In this document: one piece after another, positions 8,274-18,035 of the stretch | Numbering within the stretch: the stretch's first letter is position 1 | How the letters are laid out: each line of letters starts with the position of its first letter | From: Chitinimonas arctica | GTDB lineage: Bacteria; Pseudomonadota; Gammaproteobacteria; Burkholderiales; Chitinimonadaceae | Direction of reading: 5' to 3' | Length of the DNA: 64,000 bases | Assembly: GCF_007431345.1 (NCBI RefSeq) | Contig: NZ_CP041730.1 | Span: forward strand, 4,588,001 to 4,652,000 | Notes under the pieces: generated by a model | What the model was told of the DNA's origin: nothing | Databases searched by the model: none | The model's input: only the letters and a program-made list of their open reading frames with translations | Translations under genes and position numbers: made by a program

Positions 8274-8595
8274 AGGGTGTAAAGATCTACCCGGTTGGGT
8301 GAAGCCAGGAACCACCTTTCCATCCCTTGGGGCAGCGCCGCGATGCTATTGGCTTTGGCGCTGACCCACCATGGCTGTCGATACGGCCGGCATGTGCTCG
8401 CAACCCCGGTTCACGGTGGCTGGGCTTATCCCTTCCACCTCGTGAGCGGGGGCGGTGCCGGGACAGAAAGGCTAGGTGGAAATATACCGTTCGCCAGTGT
8501 GAATAGGCTTTCTAATCACCTTGTGTTTGCCAGGGTTTTAGGGATATTGTTCCGGTAATTGCGGAAATTCATTAATAATCTTCCCTGGTGTACAG
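8274..8595. other. Intergenic region before the Lrp gene, no gene recognised
   Basis: These 322 bases lie between the FliA-linked gene and the Lrp regulator. Short open frames exist but have no ribosome-binding site or family resemblance. The last 80 bases are AT-richer (ATTCATTAATAATC) and probably contain the Lrp promoter. No clear hairpin terminator was seen. Confidence 0.5.
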
Positions 8596-9069
8596 ATGAG
8601 CGCGAAAAGCCCTACCTTGGACCCCCACAATCGCAAGATACTGCGCGAGCTGCAGAAGAACGCCCGCCTGAGCAATACCGAGCTGGCCGAGCTGGTGGGC
8701 TTGTCCACCACCGCCTGCTGGAATCGCACCCGGCAGTTGGAAACCGAGGGCTATATCCAGGGCTATGTAGCGCTGATCGACCAGCAGAAGATGGGGTATG
8801 CCGACACGGTCCTGCTGGAAGTCACCTTGGATCGCCACGAAGACGACGCCCTGGCCCGCTTCGGCGAGGAACTGGCGCTATTGCCGGAGGTGCTGGAGGC
8901 CTACCTGGTGTCGGGGGAATACGACTACCTGGTCAAGGTGGCCGTGGATGGTACCGCCGGCTACGAACGCTTTCTGCGCGAAAAGCTTTACCGGATTTCC
9001 GGTATTCGCCATAGCCGCTCGATGTTCGCCTTGCGCTGTATGAAAAAGGTATCGTCCTTACAGGTTTGA
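8596..9069 (+). CDS. Lrp/AsnC-family transcriptional regulator
   Basis: Regulator of 157 residues. An N-terminal helix-turn-helix (about 9-60; LDPHNRKILRELQKNARLSN, then LAELVGLSTTACWNR) is followed by the RAM/AsnC ligand-binding domain (about 75-150; VLEAYLVSGEYDYLVKV). Such proteins control amino-acid genes in response to leucine, alanine or other amino acids. dadA in this window (15.6 kb) is a classic Lrp-type target, but it is not adjacent, so any link is inference. Confidence 0.9.
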   Translation: MSAKSPTLDPHNRKILRELQKNARLSNTELAELVGLSTTACWNRTRQLETEGYIQGYVALIDQQKMGYADTVLLEVTLDRHEDDALARFGEELALLPEVLEAYLVSGEYDYLVKVAVDGTAGYERFLREKLYRISGIRHSRSMFALRCMKKVSSLQV

Positions 9070-9073
9070 TACA

Positions 9074-9103
9074 CCGCCATGCCGGCGCTGACCGGCATGG
9101 CGG
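9074..9103. terminator. Bidirectional hairpin between convergent genes
   Basis: A perfect 12-bp stem (CCGCCATGCCGG and its complement, six-base loop) lies just after the Lrp stop and just before the stop of the convergent lipoprotein gene. There is no T tract on either side. Position suggests a shared terminator. Confidence 0.55.
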
Positions 9104-9110
9104 GATTCAA

Positions 9111-9905
9111 TCAACCATTCGATTTCTTGGTCGCTACCCGCGCCGGCATGGACTTGGCTTCCAGGTCGCGGACGTGCGGGATCAGCTTGTTGACCGAGTC
9201 GAGGAAGGCGGCGGCAACGACCTTGCCTTCGTTGGTATTGGTCCAGCCGGCCATGCCGGCGCCACCGGCCGCGCCGAACATCAGCCCGGCCGTGCCCAGG
9301 TCGGTGGCGCGCGACGAGCCTTCGGCGGCGACCAGCTGTTCGGTGGTCTGCGAGTCGGTGATGGTCAACACCACCTGGGCTTCCTTGAACTTGACCCGGT
9401 CGGCCAGGCCGGCGAACTGGCCGATCACGGGAATACGGGCCAGGATGCCTTCCAGTCCGCCGCCGGCGTTCTGCTCCGAGAACACCAGGGTGGGGGTGAG
9501 GATGTATTGGGCTTCCAGCACATTCCCGCGCACATTGACCGTGGTGTTCTGCCGGGTGAGGCCGCTCTCCTGCAGGTCAAGTTCCTGCTTCGATCCCTTC
9601 AGGCCAAGACCGCGATCAACCAGGCGGAAGCAGCCGCTTTGCTGCAACATCATCCGTACCAGGGGTAGCGGCGATTCCGGCAGGTTGCCGCGGCCGCTGG
9701 TGTAGGTGTAGCCATTGGGGTTTTCAATCACGCCGATGGTGGCCAGCGGCGTTTCGCATTTCTCGATATTGCGCGATTCACCGCTGCTGCCTTTTTGTCC
9801 TGCCGCGCCGGTCACGATGCCGCCGGCGTTGCCGGTCTCGATACCGCTTTGCTTGCAACCTACGAGCGCGGCCAGCAAAAGGAGGGGGAGAGCGGAGGTT
9901 TTCAT
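9111..9905 (-). CDS. CsgG/HfaB-like lipoprotein
   Basis: Predicted lipoprotein of 264 residues: hydrophobic leader and lipobox LVGC with Cys17. The body resembles the CsgG family of outer-membrane-associated proteins. The RMMLQQSGCFRLVDRG segment (about 84-99) matches their conserved region, followed by YILTPTLVFSEQ and a VVLTITDSQT strand. A Gly/Ala-rich part (about 205-222) precedes a WTNTNEGKVVAAAFLDSVNKL helix. CsgG itself forms the curli secretion pore, but no curli genes are nearby, so this is probably one of the many orphan CsgG-like lipoproteins. Confidence 0.65.
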   Translation of the reverse strand: MKTSALPLLLLAALVGCKQSGIETGNAGGIVTGAAGQKGSSGESRNIEKCETPLATIGVIENPNGYTYTSGRGNLPESPLPLVRMMLQQSGCFRLVDRGLGLKGSKQELDLQESGLTRQNTTVNVRGNVLEAQYILTPTLVFSEQNAGGGLEGILARIPVIGQFAGLADRVKFKEAQVVLTITDSQTTEQLVAAEGSSRATDLGTAGLMFGAAGGAGMAGWTNTNEGKVVAAAFLDSVNKLIPHVRDLEAKSMPARVATKKSNG

Positions 9906-9978
9906 TTGAATGGACAGGTCGTGATTGAGATGGGCTCCTATCTTACAGCAGGACGAGGCTGGAAATACGGGCTCGCCT

Positions 9979-10017
9979 TGCCATTGGCATGGGTAATATG
10001 GCCACTTGCCAATGGCA
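9979..10017. other. Long inverted repeat between TonB-receptor and CsgG-like genes
   Basis: An 11-bp perfect inverted repeat (TGCCATTGGCA and its complement) with a 17-base spacer lies downstream of the TonB-receptor stop and upstream of the CsgG-like start, both on the minus strand. There is no T tract. It could be a weak terminator or an operator for the downstream gene. Confidence 0.4.
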
Positions 10018-10072
10018 TAATATCACTTTCCGGCAAGGCCGAACCGCGCATGGCTCGCGCTGCCCCGGCCAC

Positions 10073-12397
10073 TTAACCTTCCAGATCAAACCTGAGTTCG
10101 GCGAACACCGTCCGCTGCGTATAGGGGTGGTAGGCCCAGTACTTGGCATTGTTGAGATTGTCCACGCCCAGCGCGGCACTCCAGTGTTTGTCCAGACGGT
10201 AGCGGGTGCGGATATCGGTGACGAAATAGCGGCTTACGCCGGTATAGGTAGCCCCATTGCCGTCGCTATTGTCCAGGTTGCCATACTGCTTGCCGCTGTA
10301 GCGCATACCCAGGCTGGTCGACCACTGCGGGGTAAGGCGGTAAGTGGCCAGCAAGTTGGCGCGCCAATTCGGCACGCGCGGTTGCCATTTACCCACGCTG
10401 GCCGGGAAATTGTCGTTGCGCACGATGCGCGAATGCGCGTAGGTCAGGCTGCCGCTCACATCCAACCCCTGCTTGCCGACGTCGCTGGCCGAATAGGCGA
10501 TTTCCGCGCCGCGGGTGCGGATATGCGCCACGTTCTGCACCGTACTGACCTGGGTAGCACCGAAGACGTTGATTTGCACGTAGAGCGCATCGCGGCTGTC
10601 TTCGTGGAACAGCGTGGTCCGCAGCGTGCCGTTTTCCAGGGCTCGCTCGGCCGTCAGTTCGCCGGTCCAGGATCTTTCCGCTTTCAGGGTGGGATCGTTG
10701 TTGACGATACCGGCTTGGCCATCCTTATCCATGATCACCGTGCCTTGGTACAGCTCGGCCACGGTGGGCATGCGCACGGCACGTCCCAGCGAGGTCTTGA
10801 GGGTCCAATCCGGGGTGGCTTGATAGGCTAGGGCCAGTTTGGGCGAGAAATGGCGTTCGCGGCGTTCGAATAGCGGCAGTCGGTGCAATGCCTGATCGCG
10901 CGGGTTGGCAAGGTAGCCCAGCCTGCCGCCATAGGCCTGCCAGAACTCCAGTCGACCGCCCAGCGTGGCGCGCCATTCGGGCGCGATCCGCCAACTGTCT
11001 TGCGCATAGATACCGCGCAGGCGGGTGTCGCCCCGGAAGCTGGCCAAGGGGCCTACCGCGTCGCCGCTCAGCCAGTCGGCGGTACGCGAGGTCCGGCTAC
11101 GCAGCCGATAGTGTTCGGTCTGCACGCCCATATCCCAGGCATGGTCGGGCAGCATGGCCGGGCGCCAGGCGGCTTTGAGCGCCAAGGTGTCCCAGCCGCT
11201 GCCGGCCAGGTCGGTCAGTTGCCCGGCCCCGCCAGTCTCCGCTTGCGGCATAAAGACGGTAGGGGCGCGGAGCTGGTCCTTGCGATAGTCGTAGCGGCTG
11301 GCCGCCATTTCCCAGCCCAAGCCGGACTGCTCGCGTTGTTTCAGCGACAAGCCCTGCATCAGGTGGGCCAGTTGGCCGCGTCCCGGCGCAAAGTCGGCAG
11401 GGGTCAGGGTATGGATGGCACCGCCCAGGGCAATGCCGGGATTGGCTTTGCTACCGTAATACGGTTGGCCGGTGGCATCGCGCAGATAGCTTTCCACCGC
11501 ACGGCGGGCGGTGTTTTGCCACCAGCCCAGCAGGTAGCTGGCCCGGATGGCCGGCGCGATATCGTAGCTGAGCTTGATCTTGGCGTGATCCTGTACCGTA
11601 TGGACCTGGTTGGTCGCACCCAGGATCCACCAATCCGCCTGGCGCGGATTGCGATCCGCCACGGCGCCGCTGACAGGGACGGCGGGTGTGCCGGCCGCCG
11701 CCGGTGCCTTGCCATAGCTGAAGGCAATCGGCTGGCTTTGGTTATCCAGGCGGCTGACATGCAACCACCAGGACCCGGCTTGGGTGCGATTGCCCAGCGA
11801 GACACCAACTTGGCCGCCCGGATAGCGACTGTCGGTGCCATATTGGCGATAGCCCTGCTGGAAGCCGTTCAGCTTGAAATGGGCTTCGAAGCCGCGTGGC
11901 ATGCGGGTGGCGTAATCCACCACCGCGCCCACCGAGTTGCCGGGGTAGGCGGCCGAGAACGGGCCATACAAGACATCGACCCTTTCGATTTCCTCGGCGG
12001 CCACCATGCCCCAGCGCGGTGTGAAACTGGCGCCGTTACCCAATAGGTTGGACAACAGAATACCGTCGGCGTAGACCAGCGAGCGCGCGCTATTGCCGGT
12101 GCCGGATGCGCGACTGGCCAGCACGGCGTGATCGTAATCGCCGTTGAAGCGTTTGCGGACATTCAGGCTGGGCAGATACTTCAATGCATCTTCGCTGTCG
12201 GTGGCATTGGTGCTTTCTGCCAACTGGCGGGCCGTCACGCTTTCGATGGTGCTTGGCAGGCTGGTGGGCAGGGAACTGAGCCGCTGGCCGGTCACGGTAA
12301 TGGCGCCCAGCGATTTTGCGAGTGGTTTTTCGTCGCTCGCCTGGGCCTGGTAGGCCAGCGCGCTTAGCAGGGCGAGGGAAAGGGGCCGAAAACGCAT
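10073..12397 (-). CDS. TonB-dependent outer-membrane receptor
   Basis: Outer-membrane beta-barrel importer of 774 residues powered by TonB-ExbBD. The signal peptide is about 1-20 (ALLSALAYQAQAS). A SLGAITVTGQRL segment is typical of the region near the TonB box. The plug domain is at about 40-165 (SLVYADGILLSN, then RVDVLYGPFSAAYPGNSVGAVVDY) and the barrel follows to the C-terminus. The last strand ends ELRFDLEG rather than in a terminal aromatic residue. The substrate (siderophore, cobalamin, metal or sugar) cannot be read. No Fur-type regulator or ABC transporter lies next to it. Confidence 0.9.
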   Translation of the reverse strand: MRFRPLSLALLSALAYQAQASDEKPLAKSLGAITVTGQRLSSLPTSLPSTIESVTARQLAESTNATDSEDALKYLPSLNVRKRFNGDYDHAVLASRASGTGNSARSLVYADGILLSNLLGNGASFTPRWGMVAAEEIERVDVLYGPFSAAYPGNSVGAVVDYATRMPRGFEAHFKLNGFQQGYRQYGTDSRYPGGQVGVSLGNRTQAGSWWLHVSRLDNQSQPIAFSYGKAPAAAGTPAVPVSGAVADRNPRQADWWILGATNQVHTVQDHAKIKLSYDIAPAIRASYLLGWWQNTARRAVESYLRDATGQPYYGSKANPGIALGGAIHTLTPADFAPGRGQLAHLMQGLSLKQREQSGLGWEMAASRYDYRKDQLRAPTVFMPQAETGGAGQLTDLAGSGWDTLALKAAWRPAMLPDHAWDMGVQTEHYRLRSRTSRTADWLSGDAVGPLASFRGDTRLRGIYAQDSWRIAPEWRATLGGRLEFWQAYGGRLGYLANPRDQALHRLPLFERRERHFSPKLALAYQATPDWTLKTSLGRAVRMPTVAELYQGTVIMDKDGQAGIVNNDPTLKAERSWTGELTAERALENGTLRTTLFHEDSRDALYVQINVFGATQVSTVQNVAHIRTRGAEIAYSASDVGKQGLDVSGSLTYAHSRIVRNDNFPASVGKWQPRVPNWRANLLATYRLTPQWSTSLGMRYSGKQYGNLDNSDGNGATYTGVSRYFVTDIRTRYRLDKHWSAALGVDNLNNAKYWAYHPYTQRTVFAELRFDLEG

Positions 12398-12537
12398 GCT
12401 GAAGACTCGGGTCTGGAAACGGCGCGATTCTAGGCAAGCCGTCCATGACCGGCCTGCGACACGTTGTCGCGGCTTGCCGGCGATGTTGCTTTGGCGGCCA
12501 AGGGCGTAAACTGCGCGCCTTTCCCCTGCGCACCGAG

Positions 12538-14367
12538 ATGGCCCTGATGAAGCCCGCTATTCGCTACGAGATTTTTCCCGCTGCGCCCGAGGCGCATCTT
12601 TTCGACGTTACGCTGACGGTGGAGCAGCCCGACAGCGCCGGGCAGGTGTTGAGCCTGCCGGTATGGATACCGGGCTCCTACCTCATACGCGAGTTCGCCA
12701 AGAATATCGTCACCCTGGTGGCGGAAGACGCTGACGGTCCGTTGGCGGTCAGCAAGCTGGACAAATGCACCTGGCAGGTCGCCCCGGCCAAGGGGGCGCT
12801 GACCGTACGCTATACCGTCTACGGCTTCGACCTGTCGGTACGCACGGCCTACCTGGACCAGACGCGCGCTTTTTTCAACGGCACCAGCTTGTGCCTGGGC
12901 GTGGTCGGCCAATTGGATGCGCCGGTGGCGGTCGAATTGCACGCACCCAGCGGTAAGGAATACCGCGATTGGCGCGTGGCCACCAGCCTCAAGCCACTCA
13001 AGGCCAAGCCCTATGCCTTCGGCAGCTACACGGCGGCCAACTACGACGAATTGATCGACCACCCGGTCGAGTTGGGTGATTTCACCCTGATCCAATTCAA
13101 GGCCTGCGGTGTGCCGCACGACTTCGTGCTGTCCGGCCGCCTGCCGCGCATCGACTCCAAGCGCCTGGCGCGCGACGTCAAGGCGATCTGCGAATACCAG
13201 ATCAAATTGTTCGGCGAGCCGGCGCCGTTCGATCGCTATGTGTTCATGACCTTTGTCAGCGGCGACGGCTACGGCGGCTTGGAGCACCGCGCCTCGACAG
13301 CCCTGATGGCCAGCCGCGACAGCCTGCCGCAACCCGGCGAAACCGGCATGAAGAGCGCTTACCGGCAGTACCTGGGCCTGATCAGCCACGAGTATTTCCA
13401 TACCTGGAACGTCAAACGCATCAAGCCTGCCGCCTATGCGCCGTATCCTTCCGCAGGCGAAGCCTATTCGCGCCTGCTGTGGGCCTTCGAAGGGCTGACC
13501 AGCTATTACGACGACCTGGTGCTGGTACGGGCCGGCCTGATCGAGCTCGATAGCTATCTGGAGCTGCTGTCGCAGACCATCACCGGTGTCCTGCGTACCC
13601 CGGGCCATACCGTGCAGACGCTGGAGGATTCCAGCTTCGATACCTGGATCAAATACTACCGCCCGGACGAAAACGCGCCGAACAGCATGGTGAGCTACTA
13701 CACCAAGGGCGCCCTGGCCGGGCTGTGCCTGGATCTGCATATCCGCAGGCAAACCGGCGGCAAACGCTCGCTGGACGATGTGATGCGCACCTTGTGGCAA
13801 CGCTACGGCCGGGATTTCTACGAGGGCAAGCCGGTGGGCGTGCCGGAAGCGGCCTGGGAGGCGGTGGCGGAGGAGGTGACCGGACTGGCGCTCAAGCCCT
13901 TGTTCGACCACTTCTTGCGCAGTACCGACGCTTTGCCGCTACAGGAGTCGTTGGCCGAGGTGGGCATCCAATGGCAGGCGCGCGGCCAGGTCGGCGCGGC
14001 GGACAAGGGTGGCTGGCTGGAAAAGAGCAAGCCGTCCGGCGTCTGGTTGGGCGCCCGTATGGGCTCGGATAGCGGCTTGGTCAAGTTGAGCCATGTGCTC
14101 AGCGATGGTCCCGCCATGGCGGCCGGACTGTCGGCCAACGATGTGCTGGTGGCCATCGATGGCCTGAAGGCAAGCCAGGCCAACCTGGATGCCGCCTTGG
14201 TCGCGGCCAAGCCAGGCGACAAGCTGGAGGTGCTGGCATTTCGCCGCGACGAACTGATGAAGTTCAAGGTGAAACTGGAAGCGGCCCCGGCCAATACGGT
14301 GGGCTTGAAGGCCGTGGAAGACGATGCCGCCAAGCTGGAAGCGCGCAAGGCCTGGCTGAAAAGGTAG
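12538..14367 (+). CDS. M61-family (glycyl aminopeptidase-type) metallopeptidase with PDZ domain
   Basis: Zinc peptidase of 609 residues. An N-terminal beta-rich domain (about 1-170) carries the WIPGSYLIREFAKNI signature. The catalytic domain has GGLEHRAS (about 245) and HEYFHTWNVKRIKP with zinc-binding His284 and His288; WAFEGLTSYYDD (about 319) supplies the downstream ligand. A C-terminal PDZ domain (about 495-590) is recognisable from VLSDGPAMAAGLSANDVLVAIDG. No signal peptide is evident, which suggests a cytoplasmic protein. ATG 12538 is taken as start; ATG 12547 is equally possible. Confidence 0.88.
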   Translation: MALMKPAIRYEIFPAAPEAHLFDVTLTVEQPDSAGQVLSLPVWIPGSYLIREFAKNIVTLVAEDADGPLAVSKLDKCTWQVAPAKGALTVRYTVYGFDLSVRTAYLDQTRAFFNGTSLCLGVVGQLDAPVAVELHAPSGKEYRDWRVATSLKPLKAKPYAFGSYTAANYDELIDHPVELGDFTLIQFKACGVPHDFVLSGRLPRIDSKRLARDVKAICEYQIKLFGEPAPFDRYVFMTFVSGDGYGGLEHRASTALMASRDSLPQPGETGMKSAYRQYLGLISHEYFHTWNVKRIKPAAYAPYPSAGEAYSRLLWAFEGLTSYYDDLVLVRAGLIELDSYLELLSQTITGVLRTPGHTVQTLEDSSFDTWIKYYRPDENAPNSMVSYYTKGALAGLCLDLHIRRQTGGKRSLDDVMRTLWQRYGRDFYEGKPVGVPEAAWEAVAEEVTGLALKPLFDHFLRSTDALPLQESLAEVGIQWQARGQVGAADKGGWLEKSKPSGVWLGARMGSDSGLVKLSHVLSDGPAMAAGLSANDVLVAIDGLKASQANLDAALVAAKPGDKLEVLAFRRDELMKFKVKLEAAPANTVGLKAVEDDAAKLEARKAWLKR

Positions 14368-14381
14368 GCCCGTCCTGCTGT

Positions 14382-15638
14382 TCAACTCCCCACGAAGTCG
14401 AACGCCAGCTCTGGCTGCTTCCCGGCGATGATATCGGCGATGGCGCGGCCGGAGCCTGGGCCTTCGGTCCAGCCCAAGGTGCCGTGGCCGGTATTCAGGT
14501 AGAGATTGGGCAAGGCCGAGCGGCCGATGATGGGGACGTTCGATGGCGTGGAAGGGCGCAAGCCGGTCCAGTATTGCACCGAGTTGGGATCGGCCGAGTT
14601 GGGAAACAGCGAGAAGTAGCGCCGCGTCAGGGCTTCGCAGCGCACCGGGTTGAGGTCGGTATTGTAGCCGTTCAATTCCGCCGTGCCTGCAATGCGGATG
14701 CGGTCGCCCAGGCGGGTGTACACCATCTTGACCGCATCGTCTGTGATGCTGATGGTGGGCGCGCCGCTATAGTCCTCGGTCGAGATCGTGGCCGAATAGC
14801 CCTTGGTGGGATAGATGGGCAGATGGACGCCCACGGGCGCCAATAATTGCGGGCTGTAGCTCCCCAGGCAAACCAGGTAGTAATCGCCCTGGACGTCTTC
14901 CTGCCGGCCCTCGCTATCGCAGATCCGTACACCGCTGATCTTGCCTCCTTCCGCATGCAGGGCGCGGATGCAGGTATTGAAGCGGAATTCCACGCCGCGC
15001 TCGGCGGCCAGCTCGGCCAAGCCCTGGGTGAAGAGGCGGGCATCGCCCGATTCGTCGTCCACCGCATAGACTGCGCCGCTGAGCCGGCCTGCCAACCCTG
15101 CCAGTGCCGGTTCCAGTTCGATGGCCCGTTCGCTTGTAATGGCCTCGCGGTGACAGTTGTATTGCCGCATCAGCGCCGAGGCATCCGAGGCGGCATCGAA
15201 ACTCTGCTGGTCGAAATAGACTTGCAGGATGCCGCGGGCAAGATGGTCATATCGGATGCCGGTGGACTCGCGCAGGTAGCGCAGCGTGTCGCGGCTATAC
15301 AGGCCCAGATTGACCATCTGGATGATGTTGCGTTCGGTGCGGCCGGGTGTGCACTCGCGCAGGAATTGCAGGCCCCAGGCCCATTGGCGCGGGTCGAGGC
15401 GGGGGCGGAACAGCAAGGGCGAATCGTCGCGCCACAGCCACTTGAGCACCTTCAGCGGCGCGCCGGGATTGGCCCAGGGCTCGGATTGCGATACCGAAAT
15501 CTGGCCGCCATTGGCGAAGCTGGTTTCCAGCGCGGCCTCGGGTTGACGATCCAGCACGGTCACGTCAAAGCCGGCTTCGCGTAAAAACCAGGCAGAGCTT
15601 ACGCCGGTTATGCCGGCGCCCAGAATCACGACTTTCAA
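14382..15638 (-). CDS. dadA: D-amino-acid dehydrogenase small subunit
   Basis: FAD-dependent, membrane-associated dehydrogenase that oxidises D-alanine and other D-amino acids to 2-oxo acids during alanine catabolism. The 418-residue length is normal. The dinucleotide-binding motif is at 6-14 (LGAGITGVS). The sequence matches DadA throughout: SFANGGQIS, then RPSTPSNVPIIG and NTGHGTLGWTEGPGSGR near the C-terminus. The start is TTG 15638, with AAGGAG six bases upstream. No dadX racemase is adjacent. The 428-base upstream region is full of hairpins. Confidence 0.93.
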   Translation of the reverse strand: MKVVILGAGITGVSSAWFLREAGFDVTVLDRQPEAALETSFANGGQISVSQSEPWANPGAPLKVLKWLWRDDSPLLFRPRLDPRQWAWGLQFLRECTPGRTERNIIQMVNLGLYSRDTLRYLRESTGIRYDHLARGILQVYFDQQSFDAASDASALMRQYNCHREAITSERAIELEPALAGLAGRLSGAVYAVDDESGDARLFTQGLAELAAERGVEFRFNTCIRALHAEGGKISGVRICDSEGRQEDVQGDYYLVCLGSYSPQLLAPVGVHLPIYPTKGYSATISTEDYSGAPTISITDDAVKMVYTRLGDRIRIAGTAELNGYNTDLNPVRCEALTRRYFSLFPNSADPNSVQYWTGLRPSTPSNVPIIGRSALPNLYLNTGHGTLGWTEGPGSGRAIADIIAGKQPELAFDFVGS

Positions 15639-16066
15639 CTGCTTCTCCTTGTTGCTACTGCATGCGATGTTTGCATCACTACTCCAGCGCGCCTAATAAT
15701 AAGCTAAGGATGCACTGAAATATTGCGCGAACTCAACTCGCAGCTCACCACCCGGCAAAGCCGGGTGCTAGCGGTCCGTGGTAAATCAACGATCCCTCGC
15801 TGTTTTATTCCACGCCCCCCGCCCTCGCACCCGTAAAGGGTAGGCCGTGGTTGTAAGCCCCTAAAGGGGCAACAACCACGCACCCGCCGCGAGGGAGCCT
15901 CGCTTGCGCTCGTTAGCGCATTACAATCAGAGTATTCCTAAGGAAGCGTGTTTTGACTGCGATCCAGCGGTGGAGCCGGTTTGCCGGCTGTGGCATGGTC
16001 AGGCATTGTTAGCGCTTTCGCCGGTCGCGGCAGAAAATTATCCAACAAAAATTCGGGAGCTGTTTC
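15639..16066. other. Hairpin-rich intergenic region between dadA and a histidine kinase
   Basis: No gene is supported in these 428 bases. They hold at least four successive perfect hairpins: 15749-15767 (CACCCGGC, AAA, complement), 15847-15879 (GTGGTTGT outer and GCCCC inner stems), 15889-15903 (GCGAGG, GAG, CCTCGC) and 15906-15919 (GCGCT, CGTT, AGCGC). Copies of CCCTCGC at 15794 and 15822 can also pair with GCGAGGG at 15889. Divergent promoters for dadA and the kinase must lie here as well. Confidence 0.6.
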
Positions 16067-17920
16067 ATGACCCTCACGCTGCGCCGCGCCGTGGTGTTCG
16101 CAATTCTGGCGGGCCTGTTGGTACCAGGTATGTTTATCAGTTATCTGACCCTGCAAAGACAGGAGGATTCGCTGATCAAGCGCCTGAGCGAGGACCATAA
16201 CCGCATTACCGAGATTCTGGTGTTGGGCATGCAGGAGCCGCTGTGGAATCTGTCCCCGGATACCGGCGCGCCCTTGATGGCATCGGTGATGAGCGACGAG
16301 CGTATCGTGCGGGTGATCGTACAGGACGCCACGCTGGGTACCTTCCTGGAAAAAAACAGTCCGGAACGCCGCCAGGGCAAACTGAAGACGCTGTCGCAGA
16401 GCGTGACCAAGCAAGGCAACGTCATCGGCAAGGTGACCGTGGAGATGGACGACGGCACCGCACTGGCGTCCATACACCAATACCAGCGCTATTACTCGCT
16501 GACGGCAGTGATCCAGCTGCTGGCCAGCCTGGGGTTTATCCTGCTGATCCTGCAGAAGCGCGTGCTCAACCCCCTGCAACGGCTGATGGCGGAGTCGATC
16601 AGGCTGGCGCGGCGCGATCTTTCCACGCCCTTCGAATGGAAGCGCCAGGACGAAATCGGCAAGCTGGGCCAAAGCCTGGAAATCACCCGCCAGTCGCTGC
16701 ATAGCCTGTTCGGCGAGCTGGAAAGCAAGAACAAGGAGCTGGAAGCCGATATCCAGCAGCGCAAGCAGATCGAACATGCCCTGCGTTCCAGTGAGGACAG
16801 GTATCGACGCCTGGTGGAATCGACCAATGTGGTGCCCTGGGAGGCCAACCCGGCCGAGTGGCGCTTTACCTATGTCGGCCCGCAAGCCGAGACCCTGCTG
16901 GGCTATCCGCTGCATATCTGGTACAGCGAAGGCTTTCTTACCAGTTACCTGCATCAGGACGACCGGCACCTGGCGTATAAGTTGTTTACCGAAACGCAGG
17001 ACAAGGACAATACGATCGAGTTCGAATGCCGCATGCTGGGCGTGGACGGTAAAGCGGTCTGGGTGATGCTGGTCGCCACCGCGATTCCGGACGAAACCGG
17101 CGAGCGGCATCTGCAGGGTTATCTGATCGATATCTCGGTGCGCAAATCGACCGAGATCGAGCTGAACCACTATCGCAATCATCTTGAAGAGCTGGTCGAG
17201 CAGCGTACCAAGGCGCTGGCTGCTGCCAACAAGGAGCTGGAAGCGTTTTCCTATTCGGTCTCGCACGATCTGCGCGCACCGCTGCGCAGCGTGGATGGCT
17301 TCTCGCAGGTGCTGCTGGAGGATTACGCCGACAAGCTTGACGATGCCGGCCGGCAGTACCTGGGCCGTATCCGCCGCGCCACCCAGAACATGTCCAACCT
17401 GATCGACGATCTGCTCAATCTGTCCAAGTTGACCCGCAGCGAGGTGAACACTCAGCCGGTCAATTTGTCCGAAATGGCCGGCGATATCCTGCAGGAGCTG
17501 AAGCAGACCGATGCCGAGCGAGGCGTCAATATCGTCATCATGCCTAATCTGGTTACCGATGCCGACCCCAAGCTGGTCAGGGTGGCCATGCAGAATCTGC
17601 TGGCGAATGCCTGGAAATTCACCGCCAAATCAAACGCCGCCGAGATCAAGTTCGGCGCCACCCATATAGATGGGCAAAATGCCTTCTATGTATCGGACAA
17701 TGGTGCAGGATTCGATATGGCCTATGCCGACAAGCTGTTCGGTGCATTTCAGCGCTTGCACAGCCCGCAGGAATTCGAGGGCAATGGCGTGGGCCTGGCG
17801 ATCGTGCAGCGGATTATCAATCGGCATGGCGGCCGGGTATGGGCCAAGGGCTCGCTGGGACAGGGCGCGACTTTCTACTTCACCTTGCCGCGCCAAATGG
17901 AAAGACCGATGGGGCAATAA
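16067..17920 (+). CDS. Membrane sensor histidine kinase with HAMP and PAS domains
   Basis: Hybrid-free sensor kinase of 617 residues. TM1 is about 7-28; a periplasmic sensor (about 29-143) contains EPLWNLSPD; TM2 is about 144-163. HAMP is about 164-225, a short coiled coil follows, and PAS/PAC covers about 243-365. The HisKA H-box FSYSVSHDLRAPLRSV has phosphoacceptor His400, and the HATPase domain shows NLLANAWKF, DNGAGFD and GNGVGLAIV. The kinase core is of the phytochrome-like type. No response regulator is adjacent, so its partner is elsewhere. A terminator follows. Confidence 0.9.
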   Translation: MTLTLRRAVVFAILAGLLVPGMFISYLTLQRQEDSLIKRLSEDHNRITEILVLGMQEPLWNLSPDTGAPLMASVMSDERIVRVIVQDATLGTFLEKNSPERRQGKLKTLSQSVTKQGNVIGKVTVEMDDGTALASIHQYQRYYSLTAVIQLLASLGFILLILQKRVLNPLQRLMAESIRLARRDLSTPFEWKRQDEIGKLGQSLEITRQSLHSLFGELESKNKELEADIQQRKQIEHALRSSEDRYRRLVESTNVVPWEANPAEWRFTYVGPQAETLLGYPLHIWYSEGFLTSYLHQDDRHLAYKLFTETQDKDNTIEFECRMLGVDGKAVWVMLVATAIPDETGERHLQGYLIDISVRKSTEIELNHYRNHLEELVEQRTKALAAANKELEAFSYSVSHDLRAPLRSVDGFSQVLLEDYADKLDDAGRQYLGRIRRATQNMSNLIDDLLNLSKLTRSEVNTQPVNLSEMAGDILQELKQTDAERGVNIVIMPNLVTDADPKLVRVAMQNLLANAWKFTAKSNAAEIKFGATHIDGQNAFYVSDNGAGFDMAYADKLFGAFQRLHSPQEFEGNGVGLAIVQRIINRHGGRVWAKGSLGQGATFYFTLPRQMERPMGQ

Positions 17921-18002
17921 TTCAGGCGTCGATATCAGGGAAGCGCTGGACAACCCTCACTCGCAGGGGTGTCGGCAGTTTTGCAGCGCTTCCCCAATAG
18001 TG

Positions 18003-18035
18003 GCGGGCGGCCAACAGGTCGCCCGCGCTTTTTTT
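18003..18035 (+). terminator. Rho-independent terminator after the histidine kinase
   Basis: GCGGGCG (18003-18009) pairs with CGCCCGC (18020-18026), followed by a seven-T run at 18029-18035. Confidence 0.8.

Noticed and set aside
12430..13911. Long minus-strand open frame opposite the M61 peptidase gene
   Set aside because: It is fully antisense to a gene with clear family motifs, has His/Gln/Arg-rich composition typical of GC-rich antisense frames, and shows no ribosome-binding site or domain.
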